NCBI RefSeq assembly: GCF_002958735.1
Contig: NZ_PPGH01000018.1
Coordinates: 186,001 to 250,000, forward strand
DNA from: Chromatium okenii
GTDB lineage: Bacteria; Pseudomonadota; Gammaproteobacteria; Chromatiales; Chromatiaceae
Direction of reading: 5' to 3'
DNA length: 64,000 nt
In this document: in pieces, positions 1-7,658 of the stretch
Layout: each line of letters starts with the position of its first letter
Numbering within the stretch: position 1 is the stretch's first letter
The notes under the pieces: generated by a model
The model's database searches: none
What the model saw: the letters and a program-made list of their open reading frames with translations, nothing else
Told to the model about the DNA's origin: nothing
Translations under genes and position numbers: made by a program

Positions 1-1
1 G

Positions 2-343
2 TATTTCCCCTTTGGTTTAATTAAACGTCCTGACGCGGATATTTTGCCACCAACGGATAAAGGGCGTTTTCAAGTGACCAAAGCGCCAGCCGATGAATAC
101 GTTTTCCGCGCTGGACCATTGCGCAATATCGCTTTAACTGCGCCTTATTTTCATTCCGGTCAAGTTTGGGATTTAAAACAAGCGGTCGCAATAATGGGCA
201 CAGCACAACTTGGCGTGGCAATTGATGATGCAGAAGCTGGCAAAATCGCCACCTTTTTAGGTTCTTTAACCGGCAAATTGACCAACATCAGTTATCCAAT
301 GTTGCCAGTAGAAACTGCAACGACACCACGTCCGCAATTCTGA
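2..343 (+). CDS. Di-heme cytochrome c peroxidase family protein, C-terminal fragment
   Basis: The reading frame is already open at the window edge and ends at a TGA at 341-343, so only about the last 113 residues are present. The stretch GPLRNIALTAPYFHSGQ matches the box near the end of the second haem domain of bacterial di-haem cytochrome c peroxidases (CcpA/MauG type), where APYFHDG-like sequences are typical. These enzymes act in the periplasm and reduce hydrogen peroxide with electrons from c-type cytochromes. No CxxCH haem site lies in this fragment; both would be upstream of the window. The next gene starts 10 bases after the stop and may be cotranscribed. MauG-like relatives cannot be excluded without the N-terminus. 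Confidence 0.8.
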   Translation, partial: YFPFGLIKRPDADILPPTDKGRFQVTKAPADEYVFRAGPLRNIALTAPYFHSGQVWDLKQAVAIMGTAQLGVAIDDAEAGKIATFLGSLTGKLTNISYPMLPVETATTPRPQF

Positions 344-353
344 GTAATTCATT

Positions 354-2759
354 GTGACCACGTCCCAGCTTGAACCTTTGACTGATTTATTCAATGCCAT
401 TGAGCAGCTTAAAACTGCTGGGCACATCGAAGCTGCGTTAGCCCGTTATCGCGTTTGGCTGGCGCAGGCAGCGAATTCGCCGACGGCGTATGCAGTTTGG
501 TTCAATCTGGGCGTGGAATTGGCGAGCTTAAAACGTCCTCACGATGCAATTGCTGCTTATCGACAAGCCATTGACATTAAAGCCGATTTTGTGCCAGCGC
601 GGTTCAATCTCGGCACGCAATTAGAACAACTCGGTCAACATCAATTGGCGCTGACGCAGTGGCGCGACATTCTCGCGCAGCAGCAACCGGTGCTGCTCGC
701 CGATCTGTCGCTGCACACACTCACGCTCAATAATCTCGGGCGGCTGCTCGAAATTGAACGCGAATATCCCGAAGCGGAGGCGATGCTGGCGCAAAGTCTC
801 ACGCTCGATTCCAATCAACCGAAAGCGTTGCAACACTGGCTACATCTGCGGCAAAAACAATGCGCGTGGCCGCTGTGCGCCGAATTGCCCGGCGTGTCAC
901 CAGCACAAATGATCGCCGCTGCCTCGGCACTTTCCACTTTGGCGTTGACCGACGATCCCGCGCAGCAGTTAGCAGTGGCGCAGCGATTCGTGACCGAAAA
1001 AGTCAAGCCATTGACGGAGCCACTCGCGCCAATCGGCGGTTATGGTCATCGCAAACTGCGCATTGGTTATTTGTCATCGGATTTCTGTCTGCATCCGGTC
1101 GCGCTGCTCACGGTGGAATTATTTGAACTGCATGACCGCGAGCAATTCACCGTGCACGGGTTTTGCTGGACGCGAGATGACGGTTCGCTGCTGCGGCGGC
1201 GCATCATCGCCGCGATGGATCAATTTACGCAGATCGGCAATGTGGATGATGAAGCAGCGGCGCAGTGTATTCGCGCCCAAGAAATCGACATTCTCATTGA
1301 TTTACAAGGCTTAACCAGCGGAGCGCGTCCCAACATTTTGGTGCAACGCCCAGCGCCGGTACAAATCAGTTATCTCGGATTCCCCGGCACCAGCGGTCAT
1401 CCCGCGCTCGACTATTTATTGGGCGACGATTATCTGCTGCCGGAATCTGAGCACGTGCACTACAGCGAACGACCGCTGCGAATGCCGCGCTGTTTTCAAG
1501 TCAGCGACCGCCAGCGCGAAGAAGCCGCGCCGTTGCAGCGGGCAACGTACCAACTGCCGGACGAGGCGATCGTATTCTGTTGTTTTAACAACACTTATAA
1601 AATCACGCCCGACGTGTTTGCGGTGTGGATGCGGATTTTGCAGCGTGTGCCGGACAGCGTGTTGTGGCTGTTGGCGGACAATCCGCAAGTGCCGCTCAAT
1701 CTGACGCGAGAAGCCACGCAGTACGGCATCGATCCAACGCGACTGCGTTTTGCCGGACGGGTTGCGCCGTCGGTGTATCTCGCCCGTTACGCGCTGGCGG
1801 ATTTGTTTTTAGACACTTTTCCGTTCAACGCAGGCACGACAGCCAACGATGCGCTGTGGATGGGATTGCCAGTGTTGACTTACAGCGGACGCGCTTTTGC
1901 CTCGCGGATGGCCGGCAGTCTGCTTCATGCTGCCGGACTTGATGCGCTGATTAGCACCGATCTGCATGATTATGAAGAGAAAGCGGTCAGTTTTGCGCAT
2001 TCGCCAGAGCAGCGGCTGGCGCTGCGGCAACAGGTCGCTGCGTTGCGCCAGCAGGATTTATTCGATATGCCCACGCGCACCCGCGAACTGGAAACGCTGT
2101 ATCGGCTGGCGCTGCATGAACGGTTGGGCGCAGACGCGCTGCCGGAAATCACGCCAGACGTGACCACCAGCGAGCGCCAATTTCTCCGCGTGTTCTGCGC
2201 ACCGCAGCATCAAACCGACACGCTGCCGATTTTTCAGCGCGAGCAATGGCGCGAAATTCAGTGTCATCTCAACGCTGCTTCAACCGATATTCTCAGTACA
2301 ATCAACAACATTACCGATGCAACGGTTGACGCGGTGTACATCAGCCACGCGCTCGAACATCTATTTTTTCACGATGCAGCGCGACTGCTCGCAGCAGCGC
2401 GGCGCGTCCTGAAACCGGATGGATTTATTGTCGTCATCAGCGCCGATTTGCAGGCAATTTGCGGGTTAATCGCAGCAAATCGCGCCACTGAGCCGCTGTA
2501 TCAATCCACCGCTGGCGCGATCACTGCGCTTGATCTGCTGTTCGGTCATCAAGCCGCAATCGCTGCCGGTGACACTGGCATGGCGCAGCGCAGCGGTTTC
2601 ACCCGCGACAGTCTCGCCGCTGCGCTGACGACTGCGGGATATGGGCGCGTTGGCGTCATTTCGCGTCCAGAACACTTTGATTTGTGGGCATTTGCTACCA
2701 AACGCTTGCTCGCTGCCGATGATTTTGCGGCATTAAGCCAAACAGTGTTAATGGCGTGA
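354..2759 (+). CDS. TPR - GT41 (SPINDLY/O-GlcNAc transferase-like) glycosyltransferase with C-terminal methyltransferase-like domain
   Basis: 801 residues from a GTG start. Residues about 40-115 form TPR repeats (AVWFNLGVELASLKRPHDAI, then ARFNLGTQLEQLGQHQLAL). Residues about 230-590 are a GT41 catalytic region: LRIGYLSSDFCLHP carries the conserved His, FNNTYKITP the conserved Lys, and FPFNAGTTANDALWMGLPV the donor-binding signature. The known family moves GlcNAc or another sugar from a nucleotide sugar to Ser/Thr of proteins. Residues about 650-795 resemble the second half of a class I methyltransferase (ISHALEHLFFHDAARLL, RRVLKPDGF), but no Gly-rich SAM motif I is visible before it, so methyl transfer is doubtful. 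Such fusions can occur near flagellin or glycan loci; no acceptor protein is encoded here. Substrate unknown. Confidence 0.82.
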   Translation: MTTSQLEPLTDLFNAIEQLKTAGHIEAALARYRVWLAQAANSPTAYAVWFNLGVELASLKRPHDAIAAYRQAIDIKADFVPARFNLGTQLEQLGQHQLALTQWRDILAQQQPVLLADLSLHTLTLNNLGRLLEIEREYPEAEAMLAQSLTLDSNQPKALQHWLHLRQKQCAWPLCAELPGVSPAQMIAAASALSTLALTDDPAQQLAVAQRFVTEKVKPLTEPLAPIGGYGHRKLRIGYLSSDFCLHPVALLTVELFELHDREQFTVHGFCWTRDDGSLLRRRIIAAMDQFTQIGNVDDEAAAQCIRAQEIDILIDLQGLTSGARPNILVQRPAPVQISYLGFPGTSGHPALDYLLGDDYLLPESEHVHYSERPLRMPRCFQVSDRQREEAAPLQRATYQLPDEAIVFCCFNNTYKITPDVFAVWMRILQRVPDSVLWLLADNPQVPLNLTREATQYGIDPTRLRFAGRVAPSVYLARYALADLFLDTFPFNAGTTANDALWMGLPVLTYSGRAFASRMAGSLLHAAGLDALISTDLHDYEEKAVSFAHSPEQRLALRQQVAALRQQDLFDMPTRTRELETLYRLALHERLGADALPEITPDVTTSERQFLRVFCAPQHQTDTLPIFQREQWREIQCHLNAASTDILSTINNITDATVDAVYISHALEHLFFHDAARLLAAARRVLKPDGFIVVISADLQAICGLIAANRATEPLYQSTAGAITALDLLFGHQAAIAAGDTGMAQRSGFTRDSLAAALTTAGYGRVGVISRPEHFDLWAFATKRLLAADDFAALSQTVLMA

Positions 2760-2838
2760 CAGCAATAACCCAATAAAATATCAATTCTGCTATTCTGTGA
2801 ATTGATAGATCATCACAGTAGTTTTTAATGAGGTTCAA

Positions 2839-3438
2839 GTGGCGGAAAAAGCATTGCGTTCATCAGTTCAGGGACAACCCTTTAATGATGTTCTAAACGA
2901 ATTACACGCGCACACTTTTAGCGGTGTTCCGGGAGAATCCGATCCGTTTACCTTGAGTGAACTGGATCGTGAATATATTGCGTATGCGTTGGCGCTATAT
3001 TATCAATGCGACCATTGTCATCAATATCATGGGCGCACGGTAGCGCGGCTGCGTGAACAATCGAATTGTCCCGATTGGGATTGGCAAGGTGAAATTGTCA
3101 AACTCATTTTATTCTTGCGCACCAGCCACGACAGCATTTCTATTATGGAATGGAATGGTTGGATTGAAGCGTGGCGGAATTTTTCTGATCGTGTTCATCA
3201 TCATCGTCAGGGACTGGGTAGCAATATCGCTTATGCGATTGGCATTGCCCGCGCCGATGAACATTTAATGACAGTTGCTTTCGATTCATTGGTCACGTTG
3301 TATCCAGATGACGCAACGTTATTGGGTGTCATTCGTGATATTGATCGCGTGGTGGTTTTTATGAAGGCTGCGACCTCGAAAAATCGCACCGATCCGATTT
3401 TGCGTGAGCAATTAAAATCGCGTGGAATTCGCGTGTAA
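2839..3438 (+). CDS. AhpD-like / carboxymuconolactone decarboxylase-fold protein
   Basis: 199 residues from a GTG start preceded by a GAGG. The pattern C57-x2-C60-x3-H64 (CDHCHQYH) sits in a helix after LDREYIAYALALYY, as in the AhpD/CMD fold, where the cysteine pair acts as a redox or peroxidase centre and the His assists. Members reduce peroxides or serve as disulfide reductants for peroxiredoxins. The protein is longer than simple one-domain CMD proteins and its second half is not recognisable. No peroxiredoxin is adjacent, but a cytochrome c peroxidase fragment lies two genes upstream. The gene is monocistronic as judged by the strong terminator that follows. Precise function unknown. Confidence 0.65.
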   Translation: MAEKALRSSVQGQPFNDVLNELHAHTFSGVPGESDPFTLSELDREYIAYALALYYQCDHCHQYHGRTVARLREQSNCPDWDWQGEIVKLILFLRTSHDSISIMEWNGWIEAWRNFSDRVHHHRQGLGSNIAYAIGIARADEHLMTVAFDSLVTLYPDDATLLGVIRDIDRVVVFMKAATSKNRTDPILREQLKSRGIRV

Positions 3439-3460
3439 CGATTGCGTTAGTTAACCGCAA

Positions 3461-3498
3461 AGCCCCAGTTTCTCATCGCAGAAACTGGGGCTTTTTTA
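3461..3498 (+). terminator. Rho-independent terminator after the AhpD-like gene
   Basis: A perfect 12-bp stem (3461-3472 with 3481-3492), an 8-base loop and a run of T on the + strand. It lies between convergent genes; the A-rich left side is weak, so it mainly serves the + strand. Confidence 0.9.
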
Positions 3499-3501
3499 TT
3501 G

Positions 3502-3849
3502 TCATTTCAGCGGTGAACGCAGCATAAAATCAACGTGCACTGCATCAAATGGGAATTCAATTGCGCCATCTTCGCGCCGATTTAATAAACCGGCATTGAC
3601 TAATACATGAACATCTTCGTGTACTGCTTTGACATGACAACCCACACGCCGCACAATTTCGCACAAGCTCACTGGACCCAATCCAGTAATTGCACCGAGA
3701 ATTGTCCAGCGGCGCGGTGTTAGGGTTTGCCACAGGTCTTCAAGCGTTTCAAATCCCCGAAAGTTATCCTGTAATTCACCATTGAGTGCATTCAAAAATC
3801 GGGAATTAAGCGTATCTCGACTGAGAACGCCAATAGTCACTGTACTCAT
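3502..3849 (-). CDS. HTH antitoxin / transcriptional regulator of a TumE-TumA-type toxin-antitoxin pair
   Basis: 115 residues with a winged-helix region: TPRRWTILGAITGLGPVSLCEIVRRV is followed by VKAVHEDVHVLVNAGLLNRRED, the helix-turn-helix and wing typical of small ArsR/MarR-like antitoxins. Its ATG overlaps the stop of the toxin-like gene by 4 bases (ATGA), so the two are translationally coupled with the toxin first. This order and domain pairing is that of TumE (DUF6516) and its HTH partner. By analogy it neutralises the upstream protein and represses the operon. No operator was identified. The assignment rests on domain look and on context. Confidence 0.7.
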   Translation of the reverse strand: MSTVTIGVLSRDTLNSRFLNALNGELQDNFRGFETLEDLWQTLTPRRWTILGAITGLGPVSLCEIVRRVGCHVKAVHEDVHVLVNAGLLNRREDGAIEFPFDAVHVDFMLRSPLK

Positions 3850-4142
3850 TGTTTTTCTCCATGATAATCATCGACACGTTGCCAGAATTCAGTCAATAGC
3901 GCCGGAATATCCTGAATTGAATCAGCTGCAGTGTTGAGACGATCCCTACTGCCTTTCTTATCCGGCGCATTATTAAAATGCAATACGCAAACACCACCTA
4001 CAATTAAAGCCAGTCGATAACGTAAATGTGCATGATGTTCCGCTGTTGTATCAATCACTCGCCATACTCTTAATTGCACAAAAGCCTGTTCACCCTGTTT
4101 AAGGTGCGCATTAAAGAGTTCTTCAGTGTTTTCTGGTTTCAT
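3846..4142 (-). CDS. TumE-like (DUF6516) toxin of a type II toxin-antitoxin pair
   Basis: 98 residues. The core LRYRLALIVGGVCVLHFNN, then a short basic stretch (DKKGSRDR) and a C-terminal helix LLTEFWQRVDDY, match the DUF6516/TumE family pattern: a beta hairpin with a conserved KYR/RYR, a loop, and a final FW..D helix. The family is annotated as the toxin of a type II system; its biochemical activity is not something I can state from sequence. It starts 42 bases after the stop of the large acyltransferase gene, on the same strand, so it could receive read-through transcription from it. No clear ribosome binding site precedes the ATG. Confidence 0.7.
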   Translation of the reverse strand: MKPENTEELFNAHLKQGEQAFVQLRVWRVIDTTAEHHAHLRYRLALIVGGVCVLHFNNAPDKKGSRDRLNTAADSIQDIPALLTEFWQRVDDYHGEKQ

Positions 4143-4184
4143 GGCGTTATATGGTGTGTTTGAAATAGAGGAATTAAGACGATT

Positions 4185-7100
4185 TCAAAGTGAAGCCGCC
4201 AACATTCGCGCTGCGCCGAAATCAGTTTTACCGCTGCCGAGTTTGGGAATTGCTGCCACTGTTTTTATAAACGCAGGAATTTGTAATGCCGGAACGCCTG
4301 CGGCTAATAAGCGCCGCCGCAATTCTTCAGCATCAATTTCGCCAGCGACGAGTAATAAAATACGTTCACCCTTGCGTTCATCCGGCATATTCACTGCAAT
4401 CAATTCTAAATCCGGCTGTTCTAATACCCGCCGCACCTGCTCTTCAATAGCGCTTAAACTCACCATTTCACCGCCGAGTTTCGCAAAGCGTGAATAGCGA
4501 TCCACAATCGTTAAAAAGCCGTCTGCATCTAAATGTCCTTTATCGCCAGTTTTATACCAACGTATTCCGTCGCGTTCGAGAATCGCTGCGGCTGTTTTTT
4601 CTGGCGCATCGAGATAACCGCGCATCACCTGCACCCCGCCGATCAAAATTAACCCGTCGGTGTCGAACGGCAGCGGTTCCAAAGTGGCGGGATCGACGAT
4701 GCGGAAACTGGTTCCCGGTAACGGCATTCCGACGCTGCCAACGCGAGCAGTGGTTTGAATTTTCAGGTTTTCCGTGTCCAGTTCATCCGGCACGTTGACG
4801 CTGGCAACCGGCGTGGTTTCGGTCACGCCATAGCCTTCGTAAATCGGTTGGTGAAATTTCAACGCAAAGGCTTCGCGCACCGCTGGTCCCAGCCGTTCTG
4901 CGCCAGCAACCACCAATCGCAATGATTCCAGCATTGGCGGATAGACGCGACGATGCCGAACGTAGAGCCGTAAAAAAGTCGCCGTGCCAAACAACACGCT
5001 GGCGCGATGCCGCGCAATCGCTTTGGCTGCGCCGACGACATCGGTTGGATCAGGATGGCAAATCATCGGGATGCCTTCGAGCAGTGGCAGAAACGTTGTC
5101 ACGGTTAAGCCAAACGCATGAAATAACGGCAGATTCGCTAAAATCCGATCGTTGTGTTCGACGTTGAGCACATCAGCCACTTGGCGCACGTTGGCGACGA
5201 GATTGCGATGCGTGAGTTCGATGCCCTTCGGCGTGCCTTCGCTGCCACTGGAAAACAGAATCGCTGCCGTCGCCTCCGTCGTGCTCGGCAGATTAAACCG
5301 CCGCAATAACGCCCAAGTCGGCAACACACTGACTCGCGCCAGCATCGTTACGGCGCGACCGCGACTGATTCCGGCGCGAATGTCTTCCATCGGATGCAGC
5401 GCCACGTCCGCCAAAATCACCCGTACATCAATCCCGCGCTGCGCCAACTTGTTGATAAACCGCTCGGCGGTGATGACATGCGCAATTCCTGACTGCGCCA
5501 CGCTCGCCCGCAGTGCCTCGGCGCTGGCGCTGTAATTCAGATTGATCACCGTTTTTCCGGCGAGCAGTCCCGCGAGATTGGCAATTGCGCCAGCACTGCT
5601 CGTCGGCAACAAAATGCCGATCCGCGTTTCTGGCACTCGCTGCCGAATCCACTCCGCAAACAGCATGACGGCGGTAATGAGTCGCCGATTGGTCAACACC
5701 ATCCCGTTGGAATCGATAATCGTCACTGCGCCGAGACGACGTTTCGCAGTGGTCAACCACGCCAGCGGCAGCGTCGGCAAGCGCGTGACGTGGATTTGCC
5801 ACGCGATCACCGACAAATCAAACACGCGCTGTTTGACCACGGCGGCGCGGGTGTGCAATGGCAGCGGTGGTCCAAAAGCAACAATCACCTCGCGCCGCGC
5901 CATGCTGCGCCGATTGCGTCGCAGCGTCGGATTCGCAGCAGAAAACCGACTGCTCCACAATCCGTAGTGATACAGCGGCACAATCACGCCCGCGCTAGCC
6001 GCCTGCGCCGCCAATTCAAATCCACGCCGAAATTCGCCTAACTGCCCGTTTTTACTCAACGTTCCTTCTGGAAACACGCACACCACTTCGCCCGCATCCA
6101 ACCACGCCGCAACGGTGCGAATCGCCTGCCGACTGCCGTCGCGGGAAATCGGCACCACGCCAACCGCGTCGAGCAGCCAGCGCAGATACCAACGTTGATA
6201 AATCGCCCGCTCCATCACAAACCGCACCGGACGCGGGCTGGCCATCTGCAACATCGCCCAATCAATCCAACTCACATGATTGCCCAGCAGCAATACGCCG
6301 CCGGTCGTCGGAAGATGCTGCGCTCCAATAATCGTCAATTGATACCGCGCAGCCATCAATCGCGCAATCACGAATTGCAATAGCGGCTGCGGCAATTGCG
6401 CAAGGCTATAAATTGCGCCTATTCCCGCAATGAATGCCAGCGCCAGCAAGAGTGATAAACTGCCAAGATTAAAATAAGCGGCTGCCACCGTTAATGCGAG
6501 AAAGATCAGCATTGCACTGTTTTGAACAAAGTTATTGGCGGCAAGAATCCGCCCCAATTCAACTGCTGGCGCATTTAGTTGAATCAACGCATTCAGTGGT
6601 ACGAGCAGCAATCCCGCCAATACGCCAAGTGCTAAAAAGTTTAAAGCATGTGCGCTGGCGCTGGGCAATGTCGGCATAATGAATAACGCCAGCGCAATTC
6701 CACTTGCGCCAACCGGAATTAATGCAGTTTCAATGCGCTGCCGCGATAATCGCCCAGCAATCATTGAACCAATAATGATACCCAATCCGGCGCAGGCTAA
6801 AATACCCTGAATCACCACCGTATTCATTTCGCCAAGCGAATCTTTAGCAAAAGCGGGAAATACTGCCAACAACACTTGCGAAATTGACCAAAACAGCGCC
6901 AAGCCAACAATTGAACGCCAAATCACTGGACTATTCCACGCGGCGCTAAAATTATCAGTTAGATAACGTCCGCTGCGATAAGCTGCCCAATCAAATGCCA
7001 ATAAATTACCTGTTGCCAACTGCGGCAATTGATACGCCAGCGTGACTTCAATCAATGAGCACAGCACCAATAGCCAACCGAGCGGTGCAATCAGGTGCAT

Positions 7101-7631
7101 GATTTCGCCGGGTGTGGTAAACGATGCAGCAGTGAGTTGGCTTTCAAACAGAATGGAAAATACGAAAATGCCCGCGAGAATGGCGGTGGTTGTGGTCGCT
7201 TGCACCCAGCCATTCGCGGCAGCCAGTGATTCTTTTCCGGTCAATTCTTTGATGTAGCCATATTTCGCTGGCGAATAGATTGCTGCCTGCGCACCCAATA
7301 AAAAAGTCATCGCAAAGGCCGGCCAAAACCAACCAAGATAATAAAATAGCGTGATCGCCAGCGTGAGTGCAACCGCGATCCATGCACTAATACGCATCAC
7401 TTTATTTTTCGGAAAGCGATCAGCGAGAAATCCCGACGGTGTAAATAATAAAACGAATGGTAGCAGAATGAGCGCATTAACAATGGCAGTTAATAAGATT
7501 TGCGCGTCACCGTCATAGGTTTTGAACAGCGTATTTTGAATGATAATTTTATGCCCCAAATCCACAAAAGCATTCAAAAAAATCATGACGATATAAAATA
7601 AAAATCCGGTAATGCGGAGTAATTTGCCCAT
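4185..7631 (-). CDS. aas: Lysophospholipid transporter - acyltransferase - acyl-ACP synthetase fusion (Aas type)
   Basis: 1148 residues from the ATG at 7631, which has a GAGG about 6 bases upstream; a TTG 15 bases earlier lacks one and is rejected. Residues 1 to about 410 are an MFS (LplT-like) domain with about 12 hydrophobic segments. Residues about 430-610 are a PlsC acyltransferase: NHVSWID gives the HX4D catalytic motif and FPEGTLSKNG the EGT motif. Residues about 640-1140 are an AMP-forming acyl-ACP ligase (ILFSSGSEGTPKGIELTHRN, YGVTET, WYKTGDKG). In E. coli LplT and Aas are separate proteins that flip lysophospholipid inward and re-acylate it. The three-domain fusion is known in Proteobacteria. 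It probably recycles phosphatidylethanolamine lysolipids at the inner membrane. Confidence 0.9.
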   Translation of the reverse strand: MGKLLRITGFLFYIVMIFLNAFVDLGHKIIIQNTLFKTYDGDAQILLTAIVNALILLPFVLLFTPSGFLADRFPKNKVMRISAWIAVALTLAITLFYYLGWFWPAFAMTFLLGAQAAIYSPAKYGYIKELTGKESLAAANGWVQATTTTAILAGIFVFSILFESQLTAASFTTPGEIMHLIAPLGWLLVLCSLIEVTLAYQLPQLATGNLLAFDWAAYRSGRYLTDNFSAAWNSPVIWRSIVGLALFWSISQVLLAVFPAFAKDSLGEMNTVVIQGILACAGLGIIIGSMIAGRLSRQRIETALIPVGASGIALALFIMPTLPSASAHALNFLALGVLAGLLLVPLNALIQLNAPAVELGRILAANNFVQNSAMLIFLALTVAAAYFNLGSLSLLLALAFIAGIGAIYSLAQLPQPLLQFVIARLMAARYQLTIIGAQHLPTTGGVLLLGNHVSWIDWAMLQMASPRPVRFVMERAIYQRWYLRWLLDAVGVVPISRDGSRQAIRTVAAWLDAGEVVCVFPEGTLSKNGQLGEFRRGFELAAQAASAGVIVPLYHYGLWSSRFSAANPTLRRNRRSMARREVIVAFGPPLPLHTRAAVVKQRVFDLSVIAWQIHVTRLPTLPLAWLTTAKRRLGAVTIIDSNGMVLTNRRLITAVMLFAEWIRQRVPETRIGILLPTSSAGAIANLAGLLAGKTVINLNYSASAEALRASVAQSGIAHVITAERFINKLAQRGIDVRVILADVALHPMEDIRAGISRGRAVTMLARVSVLPTWALLRRFNLPSTTEATAAILFSSGSEGTPKGIELTHRNLVANVRQVADVLNVEHNDRILANLPLFHAFGLTVTTFLPLLEGIPMICHPDPTDVVGAAKAIARHRASVLFGTATFLRLYVRHRRVYPPMLESLRLVVAGAERLGPAVREAFALKFHQPIYEGYGVTETTPVASVNVPDELDTENLKIQTTARVGSVGMPLPGTSFRIVDPATLEPLPFDTDGLILIGGVQVMRGYLDAPEKTAAAILERDGIRWYKTGDKGHLDADGFLTIVDRYSRFAKLGGEMVSLSAIEEQVRRVLEQPDLELIAVNMPDERKGERILLLVAGEIDAEELRRRLLAAGVPALQIPAFIKTVAAIPKLGSGKTDFGAARMLAASL

Positions 7632-7658
7632 TATAAACCTCGGCAAGTGATGATTAAA

